A stretch of DNA of 33,112 nucleotides from a virus: IMG/VR virus record IMGVR_UViG_3300040810_000470, positions 1 through 33,112 of that record; one strand, written 5' to 3'. Positions 17,901-26,261 of this stretch are shown one piece after another. A program made the translations under genes and the position numbers. The notes under the pieces are model-generated. The model did not search any database and had not been told where the DNA came from. It worked only from the letters and a program-made list of their open reading frames with translations. Position 1 is the first letter of the stretch, and each line of letters begins with the position of its first letter.

Positions 17901-20900
17901 GATCTTCTTGTACCAAGCCATGCTCTAGTAACTCTAATAATATTTGTAGATCCAACTCCAACTGACTGGACTTTCATAATTTCATCATCAATCTGGAGAA
18001 GGTCTCCACCAAAGATAGAAGATATGCCAGTTGCATAGAGTGCGTCTTGACTTGCAAAAAGTTGGTCGTCAAGAGAAGTTGTCAGTGCAGTAGCAACAAC
18101 TGGAGATTGAATATAATTATCAATGGCAATCAAGCACTTAGCATTTTGATTATTTGCCGTAAATGTATGAGACGTTCCAATACCAACAGATGAGATTTCA
18201 AAGTACTCATTAGGAACAGCCTTGAGTGCTTTTTCTGGTGTGTCAGTAAGTCTAATTTTGTTAGAATCAACTTTAATCGCATAAACTGTGCTTGGCAGTT
18301 TATCCGTAACACCAACTCCAGAAACATTAGTAGATCCAATACTAATGCTTTGAGTTGTACCAGTTCCTGGATTTGAATACGTGAGTTTCTCACCACTCAC
18401 AAAGAAGTGATTTGGAATGGTAATTGCATTTGGCACCTCTAATCCAGCACCAGATCCAATTACATCTTCATCAGTAGAATCAATATATCTTTCAAAAATA
18501 TCATATCCACCATATTGAAGACGGAATGCTCTCTTAATATCAGAATCTGTTCCACTGTAATCACCATACTGAGTATCTAAGTATGCATTAGTGAAATCAA
18601 GTTCTATAGTAGCATCATCATTATCAACATACTTCATATAGTTGTAGAAGGTTCTTACTTCTGCATTAATTCCAGTATTTGGAGTGAATGTGAGTCTAAC
18701 AACATCTCCAGAAACAGTTGCTCCAAAGGTTCCAAGACCTGTCAATGGGGCTCCAGTACTTGTAAGATTACCAAACTCAGTAAGGAAAGTAGTCGTGAAA
18801 TCTGGACCCTGATCAATCAACATCAGTTCAGAAATCTGATGATGATTGTTATCTGGATCAGAAACCTGAACCACAAAATATCCACCATTATAGGTGCCAT
18901 TCGTATATTCAGCGATTGCATTTTCTGTTGGCGAACCACTAGCAGCAATGGAAGTTGGAAGAGCACCAATTTCTGCATGATTGAAACCGAAAGATCCAAC
19001 TCCTACACCTTCGCTAGAAATTGCAACAACTACAGTATTGACAGAAGATGCAACAGATACATTTGGAATAAAATCAACTTTAATATTCGATCCATCGATA
19101 TATGGATGATATGTACCAAATCCTGGTGTTGAGGCTCCAAATTCTCCAGCAGTTGTTAGTTGTCCATATTCAAGCAGATCTACATCAGTTCCATTGTGGA
19201 GAAGAGTGAGTTCGTCAAATTCATATTCACCATCAACAGTTTTGACTTCTACCAAAACTTTCGCTGATTCAAATGTGCTTGCAATACTAACAATATTTGT
19301 TGTTGTGCCAACAGCAACACTAGAACTTGTAGTTTCAACCTTAACTGCGCCACCAAAATAACTAGAACCAACACTGGTTACAGTATCACCAATATTATAC
19401 GAAAGAGTAAAGATATTATATGGATTTACTTGATACTTAGTTGGATAGAACTGTAAAGTGCCATCTGCCCCATCTTGAGCATAATCAAATGATCCTAAAT
19501 CAAGTTCAGTTTCTACTCTTGCGTATTGGTTCAGATATCCATTTCCAACAGCATCGTGCAGAACAGATACAAACATAACCTGAGCTTCACCAGTGTGATC
19601 AGGATCTTGAATGTATGTCAAGAACTTATGTGCCTTTGCATCTGCAAGTGGCCAACGAGCGATATTACTAAATCTAGTTGCTCTTGGTGAACTATTAAAT
19701 GTGTTGGCAACATTATCGGCGTTAAGAACTCTGTTTCCTACAGATTCTTCATAATCTGTCAGAATTCTATTTGTAAAGATGATATCATCAGAGAAACCTG
19801 ATTTGTAGTTTTCTTTTACCTTATCAAAGTTATAAACGCAATTTAAATCAACATGCTCGACAAATTCTATAATTTTGTCAAAATATGATTGCTCTGTACC
19901 TAATCCAACAGTTGGATTTTCATCTGGAGTATTTTCTATGATAAGATTAGAAAACTTTTTAAATCCAGAAGTGTGATTAATTGAACCAACCAAATCATCC
20001 CATTTTTCCAATTCAATCTTAGATTTAAGTGAATATGAGAACTTTTGATAGTAATCACTATCCTGAATAACCTGTCTGGTATCATTCAAGAATCCAGTTA
20101 TATCTTCCCATCCAGATTCAACTCTGGATGTGGAATCGATATCATAAGATGAGTCCGAAGAAAGAATGGATGCAATAGTTCCCCTAGTTTTGGATGACTG
20201 TCCTTCAACAATATGACCTTTAGTAAAGTCTCTATTAGACTTAACTTTAAGGTATCCATTTTGATTATCCCATCTTTCAACAACCCCCGTTGCCTTTGAA
20301 TCTTCTAAAGAAATAAGATTTTCTCCTTCAACAAAATTCGTTGTTGTTAATTTTACATCAAAAGTTGGAAAATGCTGCTTTGGAATAATTCTTCCAGCCG
20401 ATCTCGATGCACTAAATGTTCCTGGAGATTCTCCTGTGGATATATAACCATCGAGACTAAATGTCACAATACCAATTCCACCAATATTTTCATCAACTCC
20501 AGAAACAACAAATAATTTATAATCATAATTTTCAGTATTGTAACCTCTTCCACTGTTTACTACAACAACTTCTCCATTTGGATTTGTTGACGCGATACCA
20601 ACACTGGTATTTTCAATCATAATTTCATCGCCAACTGCAAATGGGAAAGATCCTGCAGTTGTAAAACCTGTAGCGAGAGTGACAGTAACATCTTTAGTCG
20701 ATAAATTATATGCTAAAGATGAAATTCCAACGCCATTAGAATTTTTTGTTGGTAGTAGTATTGGTGCAACACTATTCATTCCAAAAGTATTGTTAATAAT
20801 TTGAAGTTGATTTATTCCAAATTCAAATCTCAAATCTACTTCTTTCAATTCTTTTCTAGTTTCACCATCAAATACAAGAATTTTTGGTGGAATAGATCCA

Positions 20901-23900
20901 TATCCAAATCCATATGATGTAATCCCAACAGATTCAAGAATTGAAAGATTATTAATTTTTAAAATTTCTGGAAGTTTGGCAGTAGGTCTTAAAGTTCTAT
21001 CATATGGATAATCAAAACCAATGTCTCTAAGTTTTGTTCTTTTAATATTGCCAATAGTATTGCTCTGAAGTTCAAATACTGCATTTGAACCAATGCCACT
21101 AATAACTCCATCAATAGATGGAAGTTTATAATAATTTGTTCCAGAATTGAAAATTTTAAGTTCTGCGATAGAACCAATCCCAGTTGCAGAATCTGTTGTA
21201 TATGTAACTACTGCATTACTATCTGTATAAGATGATTGTTCTGGTGTTTCTTCAGTGAAATATCTAAAAGAGGTAGAAGAAGCTATTGAAACGGATTGTT
21301 TTCCAGAATATACACTATCCAGTATTTGAAGTTGATTATAACCAACAACATCATAATCACAAATAACTGCAAGTTTTGATGTTGGGAGAACATCATTCTG
21401 TACTGGAATCAGTTTATAGTAAAGTGTTTTTGGTAATTTTTCATTAAATGTTATGATGAGTTTGCCGTCAACTCCAACTGTTCCTGTAGTTGCAACTTCA
21501 AAATCCTCATTATCCAGTGTCTTGTTGAACTCTGTGTCAAAATTACTATCAGTAAACAGAGCAAATTTAAATGCGGGATATGAAATAGAATTTCTAACGT
21601 ATGTCAGAGAAGAATCTGACAAATCAAACTCAACTCCAGTTCCCTTACGAACCTTGATTGGGGGATTAATTGGAGAGAACGATGAGTCAGTTGCACTAGT
21701 GATATTAACAATATTAGGAACAGAGCTTATCGAATTGTGATAAGTCTCAGATAATTTAATTGTATCTTCATCAACAATTACAGCGTAGTAAATCTTTTCA
21801 TCAACCAATCCACCAGCTGCGCTAGATGCAGTGTAAATTAAAGACTGTCCAAGAGTATATCCATGCTTTTCGATTGTGATTTCATTGGTGGTTGTATTAA
21901 TGCCACTTGCACTTACGTCCTTTTTATCAATTACAATTCTATGATTGTAATCGTTGTAGGAAACAGTAAATGATGTTGTGATAGATGGTCTTACATCAAC
22001 GTAGACATTATCAGTGACTTGAAGACCATGTGTTTGTGCAGTAGATACGGTAACCGTATTCTTAGAAGAAGCAACAGTGACTACGTTAGTATAATTTGTT
22101 TTGAAACTATGATTGTCACCAGAACCATATCCAGTGAAGAACAACAATCCTTCATTGGAAGTTGAAGATGCAGCTCCTGCAAACGATCCCGTGGAATTGA
22201 TACCGATTCTTACAGTTGATAATCCGATTTGATCTTTTGTAATTCTAGCAACATATACTCTTGATTGATCTGCTAAAGTTACTGAAGTAGAGATACCATT
22301 GGTAGATACTCCAAGAGCAGAACCACCATTCAAGTTATAAATCAGTTCATCACCAGTTTGGAGATCATGTGATGGGAAGTATAATGTTTGAGTTGGGAGG
22401 AATATATTAGTAACTCCAGATCCAGGATTCGAGAATACAATAGTTGTGCCAATGCCAACTCCAGATTGAGTTCCGATAGCTACAGTATCTACTGGATTGA
22501 AATATAACTCTCTATTGAGTCTGAAATTAAAAGTCGTATTAAAACCAATGTTTGCTGAGAATCTTCTAGAATCTTCTCTAAGAATTGTTGATGCGGTATA
22601 TGCAGCACCAGTTGTTCCAGATACTTCTCTCTGTACTCTAACTCTTGAAGATACTCTATCAATGTTTAATATTTTTACTTTCTCACTTCCAATATCAAAG
22701 ACATCATTTTCCGTAATCGCATCTAATCCGACTCCATAAACAGAGAAATATGTTACAATACCAGTAGCACCAGTTGTGCCAACTCCTGCTCTAAGAACTA
22801 AGTTGGCAGTGGAGAGGCCAACACTATATTGGCCAGTTAACTTGACAGCGGTTGTGCTGAGTCCACTAATAGAAACAATTTCTTTGTTTAAAAGATTGTG
22901 AGGAGAACTTGCAGTGAAAGAATAGTTTCCTGATTTTCCTACTGGTAAAACTTCAAGACCATTGATGGTACTAGTTACACAACTAATGGATGAAACTTTT
23001 TTTCCACCAACCTTTCTTACTCTGATATCTGCATTATATCCACCAGTCTCTTCATTATTAATAATTAAAGCGTCACCAACTTTATAGTTAGTTCCACCAG
23101 TCAAAATACCAATCTTATCCAGTTTTCCTGGTGCAGCAAAAGTTACCTTCGATATTTGATTATTTTTTAATTTGAATGGTCTTTCAACATATTGATATGA
23201 CGAATCATCTTCCTCTAAATTGTAGAAACGTGTATTTCTTACCCATCCATTTTTCTGAAGATCATATTGATCTTGGTTTGATGATTTTAGATAATTGAAA
23301 TTAGATGCTTTGGCATATAGAGAATCTCCAATCAAATAAGGAAATACTGGAGATTTGTAATTTTTAAATATACCTTGAGAATCGGGACTTTCTGATATTG
23401 TCGCAAAATATGCATAAGTTCCTTTTGGAAACTCTGGCGTTATACAAAATCTTCCATTGTTTTGATCTAGAATGTCATCACTTGAGTTTTCTACAAATTT
23501 GTAGTCTTCTACAAAAAATCCTTCTTCAAATTGTGTAGTTGGTGGTCTATTGTTCTGCAAACTTAGTATATACCCAGATTTCATCTGGGTAACAACTCCA
23601 CCATCCTTATTCAAATAACCAAATGGTCCATAGATTGGATTGCCATCATATGCCCATCCAATAATTGGTGAGTGATTTTTTGAAGTTACTTTTTCTGCAC
23701 CATTATCAAGAACTAGATCTGGAGAATTGTATAATTTAGTGCCATTTTGATTGGTTTGATATATTTTTTTTCTTAACAACCTTGGGGCATATAAATGAAC
23801 ACACTGGAGGCCGTATAATTCATTTAATCCATTAGTTACGAAAACATCATCGGAGAAAATATTTTTGACATTTTTTTGATACTCATTTACAGTCCATCTT

Positions 23901-26230
23901 TGTATGTGTGCTCTAAATACCGCATAATTTCCTGGATATTCTACCTCTATTGAAGTCTGTCCCGCAATATAACCAAAACCTTGTCCAATAATATTTACTG
24001 AAACTATTTTGCCTCCAGAAACAACTGGAGTAAGAGTGCATCCCTGACCAGAATCAGAAACTACATTTAGAGTTGGAATTGCATTAATGTTTTTGCCACC
24101 ATTATTTACAATTACTTCTATAACTTTTCCGTTTGAAATAATAGGAGTTAATTGTGCATCAGAACCAACTTGAAGTGATATCTGGGGTTCTCTAACATAG
24201 TTGAGTATCTCTGAAGAACCATAACCAACACCACCATTTGAGATATTTACTCCAGTAATACTTCCCCTTACTATTGGAGAAACTTTAGCCTGAAAAGTTT
24301 CTGATCCAACAGAAGAAATTCCAATCTCTCCTAAAACAGATACTACAATTTCTGGATAATTAAAATAGTGACTACCTAGATCTTCCGGAAGAAAACCATT
24401 AATTTGTGTTTTGGGCGAAGTTATATTTACATATTGCTTAGTTCTATAATACAATTCTATGTCAGAAGATGGTCCAATAGGTGACAATCTAATCTTATCA
24501 TTATCAACCACAGTAACATAATATTCTGTGTTGGCAGATAATCCACCTATAGATGTCGATGATGGATTGTATTTAATTTTCTCACCAGAAGAGTATCCAT
24601 GAGACTTGATTATGATCTCATTCAGAGAAGTTGATACTCCTACTGCCGTTGTTTTTCTATTTTGATATCCCGAACCTAAGGAAGATAATTCAATAGACGA
24701 AACAACTTTCTTTGGAGTTGTTGATCTAATTGTGTGGCGACCAGAACCATATCCTGAGAAAAGTACAGTATTGATACCTGAAATAGCATCATCCTTAGTA
24801 TTATGGAGTTTTATTTGTGTTGGATTTTGAATAGAAAGATAATAAAATGCATCTGTCGTTAATCCAACAATTCCACCTCCCCCATTTGTTTTATAGATAA
24901 CTTTTTCATAATCTCTAAATTTATGATAAGTAGAAAACCCAATAGCAGATGAAGACCCAATAGTTACCAATCCATAAATCTCTTCAGAATTAAAATTTAT
25001 ATTATGCTCAACTAAAGAAGTATTAGCTTTTGCTCTAGCTCCTTTTCCATTTCCACCAGAAATTTCTACTACTGGATCTGTTATATAATCAAATCCACCT
25101 TCTATCAAGTTGATTTTATTAAAAGATCCATTTACAATTACATTTCCAGTTGCTCCGCTACCAACATTATCAGTAATTACTAAATTTGGAGGATTAATGA
25201 CATCATATCCACTACCTGAATTGTCTACAATTATATTTTCAATTCTTCCATAGTTTAAACCATTTAATGACTTATAATTTAAAACTTCTACTCCATCAAG
25301 GAGAATACCATTTCTAGTTCCAGGTTCGGTTTTTGTTGAATTTAAAGTATTGTTTTGTGGTGGTATTTCCCTGAAAAGTTTTTGATTCTCAAGATTTTTT
25401 TCATTAAATGTATATAATTCAATAGTATTACTAGAAACAGAAATTGGTTCTGTTGTAATATAATCTTCGTCAAAAAGTTGTGATTTGCTCTTGGCTAATT
25501 TTATAGAAGTTGGATCACTAAGTCTCTTAACAAAATAAATTCCCTCATCGGCAATACCCTTTTGAGTCTCCGTAAAAGTAACAGTATTACCATCAATATC
25601 AGAGGAAGTGGTAATTATTTTTTGAGGAGTGTAATAGATAGTATCTCCAGTGTAGAAACCATGGTCTCCACTGGATATAATTTTAAATGTATCTGTATTG
25701 TCTGAACCTGTTGGTGGAAATGTTCCACTGAAAGTTATTTTAGAATCTTTAACTTCTAAATCAATATCTCCATAATATGGAATTGATGAAGAAGCAACTA
25801 ATGTGCTATTTTCTTTTTTATAAACATTAAGAACATCTGTTGAACTTTGAGAGAGATCATAATTGATTGCTCTTCCTTTTGAAATATTTCGTCTAACTAC
25901 AATACTATCTAAAGAAACATTATCAAGATTTCCTTGATCTCCAATTGTAATTTGATCAGACCCGTTTACAGAATATACCTTAGATGTTGATTTGAAATTA
26001 TTTCCTGTTATCTGAAGAGTATCACCTATTCTAAAAATATGTTCGTTATCAAGTAGTAGTTTATATCTAAAATTTTGCAGATTAATCTTTTCGAGCGACT
26101 TTACTTTATAAGTAGTCGCAGAATTTAAAATCCAAGTATTGGAGGCAGCATCATTTGCTGCTATCCCAAGAGTTTTTACTCGGATGGTATCGCCTTTCTC
26201 GTAATACCTATTATTCAACTGCTGCGACAT
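14966..26230 (-). CDS. Giant modular virion protein with YHYH-type motif (3754 aa)
   Basis: One uninterrupted frame of 11.3 kb, about three times as long as the largest T4 protein (gp34, 1289 aa). The N-terminus (NNRYYEKGDTIRVKTLGIA) starts a beta-rich chain. About six copies of a GD-I-Y...YYV...IKLS repeat occur near residues 190-240, 440-480, 545-585, 1290-1340, 1455-1495 and 2610-2665. GxGY repeats occur near 340, 525, 660, 750, 2980, 3110 and 3490. Near residue 860, PIIGWAYDGNPIYGPFGY followed by YAYFATISES and FPYLIGD is a YHYH-type domain. A DDEIMKV...VTRAWLGT module lies near 2750. VGVGSTT/VGIGST turns are frequent. It follows the gp7-like gene and precedes fibre genes, so I infer a peripheral baseplate or fibre-like structure. 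No enzymatic site is evident. Confidence 0.88.
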   Translation of the reverse strand: MSQQLNNRYYEKGDTIRVKTLGIAANDAASNTWILNSATTYKVKSLEKINLQNFRYKLLLDNEHIFRIGDTLQITGNNFKSTSKVYSVNGSDQITIGDQGNLDNVSLDSIVVRRNISKGRAINYDLSQSSTDVLNVYKKENSTLVASSSIPYYGDIDLEVKDSKITFSGTFPPTGSDNTDTFKIISSGDHGFYTGDTIYYTPQKIITTSSDIDGNTVTFTETQKGIADEGIYFVKRLSDPTSIKLAKSKSQLFDEDYITTEPISVSSNTIELYTFNEKNLENQKLFREIPPQNNTLNSTKTEPGTRNGILLDGVEVLNYKSLNGLNYGRIENIIVDNSGSGYDVINPPNLVITDNVGSGATGNVIVNGSFNKINLIEGGFDYITDPVVEISGGNGKGARAKANTSLVEHNINFNSEEIYGLVTIGSSSAIGFSTYHKFRDYEKVIYKTNGGGGIVGLTTDAFYYLSIQNPTQIKLHNTKDDAISGINTVLFSGYGSGRHTIRSTTPKKVVSSIELSSLGSGYQNRKTTAVGVSTSLNEIIIKSHGYSSGEKIKYNPSSTSIGGLSANTEYYVTVVDNDKIRLSPIGPSSDIELYYRTKQYVNITSPKTQINGFLPEDLGSHYFNYPEIVVSVLGEIGISSVGSETFQAKVSPIVRGSITGVNISNGGVGYGSSEILNYVREPQISLQVGSDAQLTPIISNGKVIEVIVNNGGKNINAIPTLNVVSDSGQGCTLTPVVSGGKIVSVNIIGQGFGYIAGQTSIEVEYPGNYAVFRAHIQRWTVNEYQKNVKNIFSDDVFVTNGLNELYGLQCVHLYAPRLLRKKIYQTNQNGTKLYNSPDLVLDNGAEKVTSKNHSPIIGWAYDGNPIYGPFGYLNKDGGVVTQMKSGYILSLQNNRPPTTQFEEGFFVEDYKFVENSSDDILDQNNGRFCITPEFPKGTYAYFATISESPDSQGIFKNYKSPVFPYLIGDSLYAKASNFNYLKSSNQDQYDLQKNGWVRNTRFYNLEEDDSSYQYVERPFKLKNNQISKVTFAAPGKLDKIGILTGGTNYKVGDALIINNEETGGYNADIRVRKVGGKKVSSISCVTSTINGLEVLPVGKSGNYSFTASSPHNLLNKEIVSISGLSTTAVKLTGQYSVGLSTANLVLRAGVGTTGATGIVTYFSVYGVGLDAITENDVFDIGSEKVKILNIDRVSSRVRVQREVSGTTGAAYTASTILREDSRRFSANIGFNTTFNFRLNRELYFNPVDTVAIGTQSGVGIGTTIVFSNPGSGVTNIFLPTQTLYFPSHDLQTGDELIYNLNGGSALGVSTNGISTSVTLADQSRVYVARITKDQIGLSTVRIGINSTGSFAGAASSTSNEGLLFFTGYGSGDNHSFKTNYTNVVTVASSKNTVTVSTAQTHGLQVTDNVYVDVRPSITTSFTVSYNDYNHRIVIDKKDVSASGINTTTNEITIEKHGYTLGQSLIYTASSAAGGLVDEKIYYAVIVDEDTIKLSETYHNSISSVPNIVNITSATDSSFSPINPPIKVRKGTGVEFDLSDSSLTYVRNSISYPAFKFALFTDSNFDTEFNKTLDNEDFEVATTGTVGVDGKLIITFNEKLPKTLYYKLIPVQNDVLPTSKLAVICDYDVVGYNQLQILDSVYSGKQSVSIASSTSFRYFTEETPEQSSYTDSNAVVTYTTDSATGIGSIAELKIFNSGTNYYKLPSIDGVISGIGSNAVFELQSNTIGNIKRTKLRDIGFDYPYDRTLRPTAKLPEILKINNLSILESVGITSYGFGYGSIPPKILVFDGETRKELKEVDLRFEFGINQLQIINNTFGMNSVAPILLPTKNSNGVGISSLAYNLSTKDVTVTLATGFTTAGSFPFAVGDEIMIENTSVGIASTNPNGEVVVVNSGRGYNTENYDYKLFVVSGVDENIGGIGIVTFSLDGYISTGESPGTFSASRSAGRIIPKQHFPTFDVKLTTTNFVEGENLISLEDSKATGVVERWDNQNGYLKVKSNRDFTKGHIVEGQSSKTRGTIASILSSDSSYDIDSTSRVESGWEDITGFLNDTRQVIQDSDYYQKFSYSLKSKIELEKWDDLVGSINHTSGFKKFSNLIIENTPDENPTVGLGTEQSYFDKIIEFVEHVDLNCVYNFDKVKENYKSGFSDDIIFTNRILTDYEESVGNRVLNADNVANTFNSSPRATRFSNIARWPLADAKAHKFLTYIQDPDHTGEAQVMFVSVLHDAVGNGYLNQYARVETELDLGSFDYAQDGADGTLQFYPTKYQVNPYNIFTLSYNIGDTVTSVGSSYFGGAVKVETTSSSVAVGTTTNIVSIASTFESAKVLVEVKTVDGEYEFDELTLLHNGTDVDLLEYGQLTTAGEFGASTPGFGTYHPYIDGSNIKVDFIPNVSVASSVNTVVVAISSEGVGVGSFGFNHAEIGALPTSIAASGSPTENAIAEYTNGTYNGGYFVVQVSDPDNNHHQISELMLIDQGPDFTTTFLTEFGNLTSTGAPLTGLGTFGATVSGDVVRLTFTPNTGINAEVRTFYNYMKYVDNDDATIELDFTNAYLDTQYGDYSGTDSDIKRAFRLQYGGYDIFERYIDSTDEDVIGSGAGLEVPNAITIPNHFFVSGEKLTYSNPGTGTTQSISIGSTNVSGVGVTDKLPSTVYAIKVDSNKIRLTDTPEKALKAVPNEYFEISSVGIGTSHTFTANNQNAKCLIAIDNYIQSPVVATALTTSLDDQLFASQDALYATGISSIFGGDLLQIDDEIMKVQSVGVGSTNIIRVTRAWLGTRRSGYSTGALITKVQGNYNITNNTLNFVEAPYGNIPLSSTTNPPDERDYTGITTSSTFQARVFLRSGTPGSSNETYAKNYIFDDISDQFDATENTFALKSNGSDTDGYENDNAILLINDIFQIPGTARDYTLSETSGITSAVFGDDGQVITYDANSSNLPVGGVIVSVGSSAGFGYQPLVSAGGTATVSAAGTISAVTIGSTGSGYRAAENYQVLTSIATTVGIGSTIMTLANQNSVFKYLDFLSAGSTCTIGVGTYIKPTNIISVGTTSVNIGIGSTSPFEIAAGTSVAINIPSPTLGVVRVGVASSAVGIHTVTHIGVATISAGHLLETVHITSVGSGYTTSDLPEVIIEDPLSYTNIPLIYQTDGLAEASTGVGTQAKINFNVGFGSDVIDFEIANTGFGFGQNQFLTVPTGGATGIPTDPTVLGDFERFTILVEKTYSDKFAGWSVGQLQAIDKFDNEFDGQKTDFQIKIGGTITSIIASKGSSIVIQDVLIVFVNNILQVPGEGYIFNGGSTIIFPEAPKSGDKVDIIFYRGNGSVDVESVDVLETVKKGDTLKVTYDPKLNQSKFLEEDPRLVYAIESTDVVSTNAYYGPGNVDDINLQRPVIWCKQTEDVVINGERVAKDRDQYKANVYPVTNVIQTVGVGSTTIYVESVLPLFNQQNENSISLAFQEDIFLVSQDTRVAAAATAVVSAAGTITSIAISDGGVGYTTAPVVTIGNPVGLGTTQRQSATASITSGIVTSVNLGVAKTGYSQSNPPAVLIEPPTVLSERINSGVNYSGDFGLIVGVGTTSIVGTTTALEFEFYIPENSALRDTTLVGTAITISGISTNDYFVLRSANVGSASTSIDENGATVGVGTTALDNVYKVLKAETVQELVTGVGNVFLRKVTVGVVSYEGYEFVTKTFDDTILTFDSTTTTFDNFIFRNYYGLFTWGKINCTARTSTSEFPFYNQNGVTGISTSAYVRRQVPLKIKDYNV

Positions 26231-26253
26231 ATCTGCCTTGAGACTTTTTTACT

Positions 26254-26261
26254 TATTTAGT
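26254..26261 (-). promoter_or_regulatory. Late promoter of the 3754-aa gene, overlapping the upstream stop codon
   Basis: Minus strand reads ACTAAATA, 24 bases before the start at 26230. The TAA stop of the gp7-like gene (26257-26259) lies inside the box. It is followed by AGTAAAAAAGTC, as in the gp8 promoter. Confidence 0.65.

Noticed and set aside
3615-26230. Frameshift or assembly chimera behind the very long frames
   Set aside because: Both frames stay open with the same composition and module style throughout, have clean starts and stops, and fit known large structural genes of cyanophages.
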